This document shows positions 34,000-44,472 of a stretch of 64,000 nucleotides of DNA, in pieces (position 1 is the first letter of the stretch; each line of letters opens with the position of its first letter). This DNA is from Blasia pusilla (Eukaryota > Marchantiophyta > Marchantiopsida > Blasiales): positions 58,342,001-58,406,000 of the forward strand of contig CM114271.1 of assembly GCA_050084515.1 (NCBI GenBank), written 5' to 3'. The translations under genes were made by a program, and so were the position numbers. The notes under the pieces were generated by a model, which was not told the origin of the DNA, did no database searches, and worked only from the letters and a program-made list of their open reading frames with translations.

Positions 34000-36700
34000 T
34001 GAGGAAGCCTGGTCTATTTTCTGGCTTCTCCTTGTTGTGGATCCAACTCTGCGGTTGCTCTACGTGTAACAACAGCGGCAGCCTCCATCCGGGCAACCTT
34101 GCACATCCAACCAGGATCCTCCATATCTCTAGCAGCTCCATAAGAAGTTGATGCCACGGACCCGACATCGAGTAACCTCAATGCCATAGCGGCAATCTGC
34201 TGTTGTAGTTGTTGTATCTGAGCACTCATCCCAGCCTCACGTCCGGCGTCTCCCTCAATGCATCTAGGTGGTTGGACTCTACCTCCTCTGTGGGCAACTC
34301 CACCACCCTGTAGGACAACTCCAACTCCTCGTCCCCCAACGGGACCACCTGGTGCACCTCCTCTAGGCCCACTCGAACCAGCAACTCGCTCAAGTGCCCT
34401 CTCTGGCCCTCGGTCCGGATGTAACTCAGGGTGTAAATTCAAACATCAGGCACGTGTGTGACCATACCTCTGACAATAGTCATAATGATAACCTCCTGGT
34501 GCAGCACCATCTCCTCCTCCATGCTGAGGCACACGTCCATGACCCTGACGAGTGCAATCCCGCTAATGATGGACTCCACCACATGACCAACAAGTAATCA
34601 TAGGAGGCTGCTCCTTAGCCGCATATGAAGGCGCATGTCTCTGTGGTACGGCCTCTCGGTATCCTCCATGCGCTCGCGATGCCATAGTCGACCTGTCTAG
34701 GAGTCCACGTTGCTGCACTGATGGTGCAGGAAATTTTGACTGCTCTCGCCCAAAACCCATGGTGGCTACGCTCTCCTCCGCCATGTTGCGCTCAACGTTC
34801 TTGACGGTCCTAAAAACATATCTCAACGTAGGGGAGGTGTTCATAAGAAGCAACCCCTCCCGCACCCGTGTCCGCAGAGTTCGGTCCAGCATCGCGTACC
34901 ATGACTGGATAGCCTGAGCCTCTATCACCCCCTAAGTGACGTTGATCAACCGGCGCAAGCGAGTGTAAGCCTCACGCAAACTCTCACCCAAGCGCCTCTG
35001 GAAGTCATGGATGCTCTGCAACTTCTCCGTCCGTACCCCCTGGTAGCTCTTCCTCAACTCAGCGAAGAACTCAACCACGGGGTTGAACCTAGGACGAACC
35101 CAACTAGACAGTGCAACTGCTCTTGTGCGAGTGACCCCTCCTAAAACATCACTAGTGGAAGAGGAAGTAGCCTCTCGTGACTCCTCCTCCTCATCCGGGA
35201 ATGACTCCGTCCATGACACATAGTGTGGATCATAGTAGAGTCGCCATGCCTCAATCTCCTGAGCATATATGTGAGAGAACTCATGGTAATCGTCCATGGG
35301 CGCCCCCTCTAAATGCTAGAACATACCGTTCCATGCTATAAACCGGTTAAACTCTCTAGAGTTTCTAGCCCGTTGTGAGTCACACCAACTCCTAAACTCT
35401 GCAATGAAGTCGTGTAGCTCTATAGTACCTATAGCACCTGAAAACCTACGCGGTCCTCTATCCCGGTCGTGCATCTCGTACGACCAATTGGTAGGACCAC
35501 TAAATGTGAGCGGTGGATCTGTCGCGACCCTCATGACCAAACAAGTGCCAAGCGGAACATCGGAACATTAACGGGCTCACGCTAAGATGGTTTGCGCGTT
35601 GGAGTAGTCTCAAAGAGGAGACAAGAGACGAGACGCGAGCGAGGAGTTGCGTTTCAGATGTTATGGTCGCGACTGAGAAACCTGGACCAAACGCGGAATG
35701 AGACTTGAAAGAAGTCGAGTCTAGGAAGTGGGTTGCCAAAGGAAAGATCCGGATTTGGAACGCCACTAGCGTTTGAGAGTTTCCGACTATATTTATGGCC
35801 ATAACTTTTAGCGCCAAGATGTGTTTGGAACAAATAAGGGTGCGTTGGAAAGCTTATGGAGATCCGGTCCAAACGCACCAAAGATCGCTGCAAACGCATA
35901 AGCAGCGGCTGAGAAACAACCCGAAAACGATTGTAAGTGGAGTCGGGTTGAGAGCCACAATGAAGGGCCCGACCCTCTGTTCCCAAAGGGAAGGGGTTAT
36001 TGGAGAACCCCAGAAGTACTAGTAAGGGGGAAGGTCTCCGAGAGTGCTTGGAACCCAAACCCCACTTTGGGCGCCGCGGGGCGGCTCAAGGGCATGGAAC
36101 GGAACGCGAGTTTGGGAGTTGGATTGGAAAACCTGCACCAACTCCATTGAGGCGATTTTAGACATCCCTCTTGGATTTCACCCCGCGACTCAATTACTTG
36201 GGTCTCGGTTCGGAACTCACCCGAGGACAGTTGAACAGTGGGGATCGCTAGGCGCGCAAGTGCCGTTTCAGATCCCTGGACTAACCAGAAGTCTGTTCCA
36301 AGTCTTGAAGGACTTGCCATGTTTTGGAAACTAGGAACTAAGGAAGGTTGAGCTTGATGAGACGCCGAGTTGAGGACTCGGTGTGTTGGAACACTGGTTG
36401 GCCCAGACCCGACTAATGAGAGTGCGTGTTTGGGTGCAGATCGGTGATGAGTTCGTGACCTACTGAACGTACGCTTCCGCAACACTAAAGAAAGACATTC
36501 AAGGAGAGTAGGGGCGCGACAGGATCACTCACACATTCCTCTACACGCTCCCCCTTATCTGAAGATGACGCAAAAGGAGATCGAGGTGGTCTCTCATGTG
36601 GAGACCCTCGAAACCTCGCACCACTCCGGGTAAACCCTCCAGAGCTACTCTCAGGTCCACTACCTTGCCTCTCAAAATCTTGAAAGGACACCATGATGAC
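34000..36700 (-). pseudogene. Element 2 gag region, split by a solo LTR
   Basis: From the 5' side on minus: FERQGSGPESSSGGFTRSG (36,694-36,527), then a 1002-bp insert, then FSGPTNWSYEM and RRFSGAIGTIELHDFIAEF (35,516-35,316), MDDYHEFSHIYAQEIEAWRL (35,297-34,932), a helical capsid part (34,928-34,650) and a CCHC-like knuckle CWSCGGVHH (about 34,590). Between 34,442 and 34,014 there is a proline/glycine-rich and then a coiled segment (IQQLQQQIAAMALRL) before protease. The capsid frames are better kept than in element 1. Confidence 0.7.
35520..36521. mobile_element. Solo LTR, 1002 bp, with 5-bp target duplication GGATC
   Basis: The insert begins TGTCGCGACC and ends GGGCGCGACA, so it has the TG...CA ends of an LTR. 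It is flanked on both sides by GGATC (35,515-35,519 and 36,522-36,526). Comparison with element 1 gag shows that it interrupts the gag frame at this point. It has no coding frame and no internal domain, as expected after LTR-LTR recombination. The TGTC(G/A)CGAC start resembles the LTR of elements 1 and 2 (TGTCACGAC), but the body is different, so it is from another LTR family. Confidence 0.85.
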
Positions 36701-37324
36701 CCTCGTGCCCCTCTCACACGATCACTTTCAGTCTTGCGAGTAATCCCTCAATCACTCAAACTAAATATGTTGCACTCAATCTACCCTCTCTCATTGAGAC
36801 GTTTACTATGCAGAAACAAGCGATGTGGTGCGGAAAATCAATTGATCTATCATCTCATCGACAAACCATCCTCAACTCAGGATATCCCACACAGGTCTAT
36901 GTCCCCTAAACCCATACATCATCGATGCTCTTAACATCAACACGAAACCCAATATCCCAAATAACTTCCCAATTCATGGAAATTCCTAACACGTGTAGGG
37001 CAAAAGACTAGAATGGGTAACCTCACAATAAATGTCAATGTCGCTCCTCAACAATTGCAAATCTCGACCCCTACTCGATCGTAAATACAACTCCTCCAAA
37101 TAGCATGTCATACTCCCCTGGTACTGACGATGCTCGAATCTCCTCAATGTGCGGTGTAGGTCCAGCGGTCCGCTGCGGCACTAGCAGCACAGAACGGCTA
37201 CAAATGGCACAACACTCGAGCACAACACTCCAAAAAGGTCACACTATCAAATTCGCGAGTTACGAGTGGCGATGACTCATATAGACTCACCAAGTACGGA
37301 AACGGCCGCCCTACCTAGCCCTAT

Positions 37325-37449
37325 TGGAGATATTTTGGTACTTATTGTCTCGTTGTTTGGATGCCATGAGTTTGCATGGGATTGTGTGTGTTTGTGTGTA
37401 TGTTGACGAGAGCGATATATGTTGTGTAGCGATGTGTATGCGCACGACA
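37325..37449 (+). repeat. Isolated LTR end module, plus orientation
   Basis: TGGAGATATTTTGGTACTT to CGCACGACA: 125 bp nearly identical to the terminal module of the Ty3/Gypsy LTR. It lies in opposite orientation to element 2, just upstream of that element's leader (36,700-37,324), without the LTR body. It shows that the module can stand alone. Confidence 0.65.
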
Positions 37450-38480
37450 ACTTTATTACTATTCTACCAAACTACTACACTACTTCTACTAATTTACTAC
37501 ACCTATAGTTCTTTATCCCATTCTCAAATCTCCAATCTACTATATTCTCCTACTTTACATTTGATTTCTTTAGAGATACGGAAATTTTGACTCTGCGAAA
37601 TAGAGATGTGGACGACATTAATGCAAATGTTTTATCTCGATTTCCTGGAGAGGTAATCCTTCTAACATATATTTTTTTTCTTATGGGAGCTTTATTTTTG
37701 GGAACAAGGGTGGATAGTAATATAGTAGATCTCACCAATTCATTACATATTGTGTATATGAGCATATTTACCTCAGTGTCGACTCTATTCTGAATGAGGG
37801 AATGAGTCGTATCCATCCAACTGAATTTTTGAACATATGCTTGCCTTCTGGACTTCCTCCTCATCGTTTGTGTTTGAAGATTGGTGCACCAATCATGCTC
37901 TTACGAAACAGAATGGATCACATGGTATTTTTAGCCATTGGGATTGCTCGACTTCTGGGCCAATAGGATCGCTCGAAATGAATTCAAAATGACAATAAAC
38001 CATTTTGAGAGTTCAATCTCATTTTGGGAGTTGATTTAAACCCGTGCATCGGGCCTATACTAATATTAAAATATTCATAAGTCATTCTTCTCTCATGCTG
38101 CCCAAGGCAACTTTGGATCTTACTCACTCCCAAACATGTTCACACATGATTGGTGGGTTTTTTAGGGTTTAGAATATGTCAACTTAGGGCAAATGGGAAC
38201 TCTAGTGATCCTCTTTGGCACAATGTTCAGGCATAGTCATGTATTTGTAGGCATTTTGGTTGTAGGTCTTGTTTATATGGTGTGAAATCCATAATAGTCA
38301 TTGGGCATGCCATCAAGGTGCCTTGAGTTCAGCAAAACTTTAATGCACATGGGAAATGCACGGGTCATGGACTACCGAGCTTTAGCACTGGAAATTGTTT
38401 TCCGGAGAGGAGTTTGTAAAGGGGTTTCTATTTGTCTCTCCGTCCATTCATTGGACGGAAGGTGGTACAACTACGGTTTA
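37450..38480. other. Non-coding stretch with a Helitron-like 3' end
   Basis: No convincing gene is present. A 68-codon frame at 37,587-37,793 has a hydrophobic stretch (VILLTYIFFLMGALFLG) but no homologue that I recognise. The only structured element is the hairpin-CTAA motif annotated at 38,041-38,063. Confidence 0.4.
38041..38063 (+). mobile_element. Helitron-like 3' terminus
   Basis: CCCG TGCAT CGGG forms a short hairpin (38,041-38,053). It is followed after six bases by CTAA and then a T, the arrangement of Helitron 3' ends (hairpin, short spacer, CTRR, host T). A second such motif lies at 40,798-40,822. No Rep/helicase frame or 5' TC end could be placed, so this would be a non-autonomous or truncated element. 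Confidence 0.4.
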
Positions 38481-39490
38481 AGGAACTAGGTTGGTTGGGA
38501 GCAGAGTATGGCAAATTCAGTAGGCAAGAATCCTTAACGTCTTTCTCACGTCATGGTTGCACAAAAACGGGCAAGTCTATCCCTAAGACAGACATGGTTG
38601 TACATATCCACGGACATGGATTGTAAGAGGTGGGGCCTATACTTATAGTTGAAGATGGAAGGTAAGGCAAGGGTGAATTGGGAAATAAGGGGGGAGAAAG
38701 CCTGGTGGAGGGAGGAAGAAAACATGGTAGTATGGAATACATAGGCAAGTAGGCGGAATGAGAAATAACGGGAAGGTGGGGCCTATATGGACAAATCCTT
38801 CCATAGGATGGACGTGAGTCCATGGACATAAACATGTCCGCGGACACCAATTTTGTCCATATGCAAGCTTGCTCACCATACTTATTGCTTTATGGCCGAG
38901 AACCTTATTTAACTACGACCATTCGTTGAGATGATAGTGAGATGTGGAACCTCGATGACCCTGATGTATAGATACGAGCGTGTTCTCAAAGGGCTGAGTT
39001 ATTTCAAAGAATGATGCCCATGGCATTTGAAAACTTGGCGATTGCCCAACATCGGGATACTTTGAGATATGGGACTATTGAAGGAGTTGATTATCGACCG
39101 GAAATCTGAACATTTCATGAGGGAGACTATGACTACTTGCAACAAAAGGCACACAAGACATTGGATGTGACCGCTAGGCGCATCATCTTGAGAGTGTCGA
39201 ATGTTTTGCCATGTGGTGTCCTCTTATTGGAGGGATGTAATGGTATGGTTTGGAAGGACCATGTGCATAATTTTGCGTAATGTCACCTTTCTAACATTGA
39301 CGGTATAGTTGATCGGAGCTTAGCAGTAGTTCTTGCAGGCATAGGTTGTATGTTGTGTGATTCTTCCCATGGTACAACCACCATGCTAGTCTGTGATGGG
39401 TGTTGGAGAGGATGGCACATGGCTTGTGTGAAGCCACCTCTCACTTGGGTTCCTCGAGGAATATGGATGTGCCCTAGATGTACATAGAGT
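38480..39490 (+). pseudogene. Rotted integrase-PHD copy of the Ty3/Gypsy family
   Basis: The nucleotide sequence follows 81-752: a short upstream match (38,505-38,549), then after a 322-bp insert the YLLLYGRE region (38,877 onward), the module around GVLLLEG (about 39,215) and the PHD finger (about 39,340-39,485, with CDGCWRGWH and MCPRC still visible). Stops are frequent (for example ATT TAA after GREP). A purine-rich tract and LTR follow at 39,660, in the same order as at 760-925. Confidence 0.75.
38550..38871. mobile_element. 322-bp insertion with CTCAC duplication, MITE-like
   Basis: The rotted integrase is interrupted exactly here; CTCAC occurs on both sides (38,545-38,549 and 38,872-38,876), as in the uninterrupted copy at 127-131. 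The insert has no coding frame. It has a weak inverted similarity of its ends (TTGCACAAAAAC near the start, and TTGCATATGGACAAAATTGG reading inward from the end) and an internal direct repeat GGTGGGGCCTATA. Size and lack of coding fit a miniature DNA transposon; the family is undetermined. Confidence 0.6.
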
Positions 39491-39676
39491 AGATACTAGA
39501 TAGTTATAGACTGCGACTTATGCCTGCGGCATGGATGACAAGAAGTCGACTAATGATTAGGCCATATGAGCACCCGATCTTTTTGCTCTTAGCGTCTTGG
39601 GGATGTATGTCATGGTAGGTAGGGATATATGGCTATCTGGAGTTAGAGGGACCTAACCGCCAACTAGAGGGGCGAT

Positions 39677-40087
39677 TGGCTATATTTTGGTGCTCCATCA
39701 TCTCGATGTTTAGATGCCATGAGTTAGTATGGTATCTTGTATATTTTTGTGTGTGTATTCGATGACAACCATGAATGTTGTGTAGCGATGTGTATGCGAG
39801 CTCATTCTCTCTCTGTTGAATCTCTTGGCATGAAGCCACAGAGCTTTGGTCCTCCTTGCCTTGCGTGTAACCAAGCCTCTTGTTAGGAGAGTGGGTTTGG
39901 TTTGACATGAGAGAGAGGTGTAGTTGTGTGCACATTGTGAGAGACATTTCAGAGATCTTCATTTAATTAGGAATATTTTGGTACTTGATCGTCTCGATGT
40001 TTGGATGCCATGAGTCTGTATGGTATGTTTGTGTGTGTATTGAGTGATAGTGATGTATGTTGTGTAGTGATGTGTATGCGCACGATA
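39677..40087 (+). repeat. Degraded LTR with internal deletion
   Basis: Module (39,677-39,798), then directly the later part of the LTR body from AGCTCATTCTCTC, then the module again (about 39,969-40,087, ending CGCACGATACA). About 300 bp of the LTR body present at 1071-1574 is missing between them. It follows the integrase-PHD remnant in the expected place. Confidence 0.65.
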
Positions 40088-41905
40088 CACGTTTGACACA
40101 TACAAAAGTCCCAAATATCCACAATTGATTCGTTTATGCCTTGCATTTCCATGTAGAAATCCACACCAAGAACATCTAATAGACCCTAAAATATCTGAAG
40201 GCGAAAAAAAGACGCTTCAACACGGATTTGAAATGGCGGTAGGAAACTTCAAGACAGAACCCAAAGCGTACCTAATAGTCAGAACATTTCCACAGTCGTT
40301 CAACATAAGGAGTCCACGCTCACGAGCTGCACGCCTGTTCTAGCTACCACTGTCTACTACCGCCCCCATTGTCCTCACAGATCACGCCTCTTTCTTGCCA
40401 AACTCACACTAGGAAAAAGCACGACACTTATCCCCATTCCACACGACCTAACCTGTCACACAAACGCGGTGTCTAAACGCGGTCTCGCCCAGACCCTAGT
40501 CACAGTCTACCAGACGATGTTGCACTTCAAACTGCGCCAGGAGACGTCGGCTTAGCGCGGCCCCGCCATAATTCCGACCAATTCATGGACGAACGGACGA
40601 TTTTTTTGAACTCTAGCGTTTTAAATATCGCACATTCAACAACTCCAACGCTCCAAATTCCCCGATGACCCTAACCCTAATGCTCGACTCAACCCGCATA
40701 TTAAAGTTGTGTTGAACCTGAGACGCCTTGATGGCCTACCCGCTACTTGTTATGGCTTTTGATACATTCATGTATTTTAGGTGTTACTAGTGGGCAGCCC
40801 GTCCTAGCACGGGAGGGACTAATCATGTTGTACCAAAAAAAATAATTCTTGTTGCCCATAGAAGAGTAAATGTTTTCTAGATGCCTAGAGAATAAAAAAA
40901 ACAGTTTTTTACTGCCGGGTTGCCCCATGTCAAGCAAAGAGATGTTTGCAAATCAAAAATGCACTCTCCAATAATAATATAAATGGGAGTGTCCATACAT
41001 TAGGACACCCCATTGCTAGACTTGCTCTTTATTAGAGTCTGATCTCCATAGATGGGGGTGTTATATCTCCACCCTCCTGCTTGGATTGTTTCATCTTGTT
41101 TTTCAAGTTAGGCACTTATGGTTTTGTGTTTGTTTCCTTCCTTTGGATAACATCTTAACCCTATACAAGTTCCTCTCGTTTTTTTCCCTTGGCCATCCAA
41201 GACTATCCACTTATGAACTAATTACTCTCTTCTCCACCCGTCCGTCTCAGAGGTTAATCCCCGTTTTGTTGCTTTGCAAGTTTGATATGTTGTCCAGTCC
41301 CGGCCACTTATGGTGTCCCCACATACCCCAGTCATGTTCTTCGGGTGACTTTGTTGACTCTTCCATCGCTTTGCTATCTTTATGGGTGGTCCTACAATCG
41401 TGAAGTTGCTACTTCTGGTTTCTTCAGTTCATTTCCTGTTAAGCTTGTTCGGGTGAGCTCCCTCGGTATGTAATCTAATCCCGGGTTTGGAGTTTTATGG
41501 GTTCCCTCATTGTGTTTTCTTCACCATGGATTGTTCGGTTCCTATCGTTGATGGGCTTGTGTCATGGCCTTGAGCTGGACTACTCTACTCTCGGTTCGGT
41601 GAGCGAAACAGTCCAGAAGTTGACGTGGCGCAGATGTTGCGTGAGACATGAAAAGGATTGACCGATGAATGGATCGATGTTTTGATTGACTGATTGATTC
41701 ATCAGTATCCGTCGTCTGATCGCATTCGTTGGGAGCCCACCTCCTCCAGCGCTACCTGCTCCGGCCCATCAACACTCACCTTTACGACGGTGGAGTGGAA
41801 TTGCGTGGGAATTCGGAGTGCTTCGCGTAGCTCATCAGCTACAATTGTTAATTTAGAAGTCCCAATGCGTCTCTCGCTCGCTGGGTGGTTGCTCTGATCA
41901 CGATC
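40088..41905. other. Intergenic stretch without recognised gene
   Basis: Frames are short and unsupported. One Helitron-like end (40,798-40,822) is annotated separately. The region 41,000-41,500 is pyrimidine-rich and has frames such as MFHLVFQVRHLW that look random. Confidence 0.4.
40798..40822 (+). mobile_element. Helitron-like 3' terminus, second copy
   Basis: CCCGT CCTAGC ACGGG hairpin (40,798-40,813), five-base spacer, CTAA at 40,819-40,822, then T. It has the same layout and similar sequence to 38,041-38,063. No associated protein gene is seen. Confidence 0.4.
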
Positions 41906-42200
41906 GCTGATGAGCCAACTCTGCGCGACAATGTGGAACTTCAGTCCCAGATGTTTGTGCCTGTGGTAAGCTGATGCTTATAAGACTTGAGGTTTTGTAT
42001 GCTGCACTGATTTGTCGGTACATGTGGAGGTCTGGTTCATACGGTCATGTATGTGCGCCGGGGATTGGAGGCGTACCTAATCAAGGGTATCGTCTCATGC
42101 CTTCGGTGTGTTCGCAGGGACGGGTGAAAGTCTAGTGGTACAGGTTCTGGGATTGATTTTGTATTATGGGGCATGAGCGAATTGCGTCATTAGTATGGGG
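41906..42200 (+). pseudogene. FAH exon 3 fragment with start of intron 3
   Basis: GCTGATGAGCCAACTCTGCG... at 41,906-41,966 matches FAH exon 3 ([12 protein letters not shown]) and its GTAAGC donor, followed by sequence shared with 4,930-4,700 on minus. It stands alone, about 2.5 kb upstream of the intact FAH start, and runs into the coiled-coil gene. It is the truncated counterpart of the FAH fragment in the inverted block at 4.8-5.5 kb. Confidence 0.7.
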
Positions 42201-42269
42201 TTTTTTGCCTGTATTCTTGATTGTACAGATTCTGCCTGTATTCTGGATTGTACATCGGTGAATCGGTGA

Positions 42270-43583
42270 ATGGATGATTGCCTTGCTTCTTCGGCTGTCG
42301 ACCTCTCATTGCAGAGATTGATCAACAGCTTTGTGCATCTGCAAAACCAGAAACAACCCATACAAACAGAACATGAGAAGGAGCACCTTTTTGAAAAGCT
42401 CTCTGCCCCTGAGACGAGATCTCGAATCTTGAGGGAGGAGCTGGCTGAAACAATCAGCAGAAGAAAGGTGAACTACTTGGAGAAAAGAAATTGGTCTGCC
42501 AGCTTTCCTCTTCGTGGCAAACTCCTACACTCGCTCCCAAAAGATTGGGTCTCATTGCATTGGGTATAAATGTTGGTGGCAAACTTGAGCGAGCAAGTAG
42601 TGTGAAGCAGCCAAGTCCTTGCATTTTTTAGGGATTGACAGTTTTTATGAGTTTGGACCTTGGAGCTTGGACTGCAGTAGAAATGACCCTTGCACCTTCC
42701 ATTCGCCCAGAAGCTGGAAATGGAGGTGGACATGGCTGATACCCTCCGTGCTCACCTTCGGAACGAGCAAGCTGATGCTAGGGAGAGACTTGTAAGGGTT
42801 CTGTCTTGAATCCTCTTTCCAGTTTAGCAGATTCTAGAGCGGGCTATTGCTTCAAAGGAATCGTGTCCTTTGTTTCGAGTATGTATTCACTCTTAGAAGA
42901 ATATGGTCTAGAGAACAGGTCTGGTTCTGGCAAAGGAATTGTAATTGGTTTTAACAGTTGTGGTTGTAGCAATGGGTGCCTTATCTCCTGATAGGATAGT
43001 CTCTGGTGTAAAGGACAAGTCTGGTTGTTGCAAAGGATTTGTAATTGCTTAAAAAAAATTGGTTGCAGCAAAGGGTGTTTAATTGCTTTCTCTCCTGATA
43101 GGGTAAGCTCTGGTCTAAACAACAGTCCTGGTATTCGCAAAGCATTTATAATTACTTTCAACTGTTGTGGTCGTAGCAAAGGATTTGTAATTATTTTATC
43201 CAGACAGGTTAGCCTCTGGGCTGAACAGCAGTTATGGTTGTTGCAAACGATTTGTAACTGCTGTATTGCAACAGTTCTGCCCAGAAGAAACTCTAGCTGG
43301 CAAAGAACTTGAAAGGATTGATGCCAGAAGCTCAAAAACATGTCTTGATGCAGCCCAGATGATTGCAGAGAGCGGGTCAATTGAGGAAAAAATCAGACTT
43401 GTTGAGACCAGAAGAACTGAATCTCAGAAACCAGTGCAAGAGGAGAATGCCAGGAGTGCCCTCGTTGATGCTTCCCTCAAGGATTTGAGTACTGTATACA
43501 CCATAACTCTTGGCTCAAATCTGTTTTCCCAATACCAGGGAGTTTGCTTTCATCATTCATTTAGATTAGAGCTGCAGCTCTAA
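42270..43583 (+). CDS. Predicted three-exon coiled-coil protein of unknown function
   Basis: Exons 42,270-42,467, 42,711-42,791 and 43,275-43,583 join in frame through GT/AG introns to about 195 residues. Exon 1 (MDDCLASSAVDLSLQRL, EHEKEHLFEKLSAPETRS) and exon 3 (ETLAGKELERIDARSS, AESGSIEEKIRLVETRRTE) are helical, charged and heptad-like; exon 2 begins KLEMEVDMADTL. I recognise no domain. Intron 2 holds a minisatellite. The inverted copy at 3.3-4.6 kb has stops, so this is the better copy, but it could equally be a fragment of a larger gene. The stretch after AKSALVDAS-like residues may not be true coding. Confidence 0.4.
42896..43274 (+). repeat. Intronic minisatellite, about 110-bp units
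   Basis: Four imperfect tandem units share GCAAAGGATTTGTAATT and CTCTGG(T/G)CT(A/G)AA. They fill intron 2 of the coiled-coil gene up to the acceptor of exon 3. The last unit blends into the exon 3 acceptor (GTATTGCAACAG). Confidence 0.65.
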
Positions 43584-44472
43584 TACGTCATGTCATTCCC
43601 AGGAAGGTTGTAAGGCGTGTAGGAAATTGAAGGGATGTGAAGTGAAGAAAACAGAAGCCGTAGAGCCAAATCTTTATCTTGTTTGCATCAGTGAAGACTG
43701 GAACTCTGACTCCATATTTGTTTCTGGGTGAAGTCGATGTTCTTTTTCATACTTGAGATCTTGTATAACCTGCTGTGTGATACATGACCGTATGAACAAG
43801 ACCTCCACCCAAACACCTACAGATACAGGGCTATGTGAAAGAAGATCACTAGCAGAAACATTCCCCTCTGCTTTTAGTTCTCCTCAAAGAACTATTGGCA
43901 GATTTAAAACCCCAAAAACCCAAGAATCATGTGTGAACACGTTTGGGAGTCAGTAAGATCAAGAGCTACCCCGGACGTGAGGGCAGTATTAGAGATTAAA
44001 GACTCAGCAGAGATGAGCAAATAAACCCTTATGACTGACTGCATTCCGAATCTGAAAATATAGCAAGAAGAATGGATAAAAATCCTGGTTAGAGAGGAGT
44101 CATTGCGATATCTACAAACTCCACTAGTTTATTCATTCCATAACAGCACTGGTCTCTCTGCCTTTCTCTGTGTGCCGGCAGCAAACTAGTAGGAGAAGAC
44201 AGTGAAGCAATCGTCCACGGATATTCTCAAACTCGTGAATGTAGGAATTGAGAAGCTCTGCAGAAGGATTGCTCTCTGAAACAAGGCACAATTGCGAGGA
44301 GGGGCAAGAGCACGACGAATGTAACAGTGGCGATGTGCTCTCATTCTCTGGGCTGTGGAGGATTGAATAAATTGGTTGTCTGAACGGAAACTCCTGCATA
44401 CCCAGCTCAATTGATAGATCAAGAAAGCAGCTATTGTCTGGGTTTCAGGCATCCGACGAAACAGTATCAGCC
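43584..44472. other. Region upstream of FAH
   Basis: No gene is supported. Up to about 43,730 the sequence still matches the inverted block at 3.0-3.3 kb. The remainder up to 44,472 must include the FAH promoter and 5' untranslated region; I see no clear TATA box. Confidence 0.4.

Noticed and set aside
41086-41403. 105-codon hydrophobic frame starting MFHLVFQVRH
   Set aside because: Composition follows the local pyrimidine-rich DNA; no domain or splice context.
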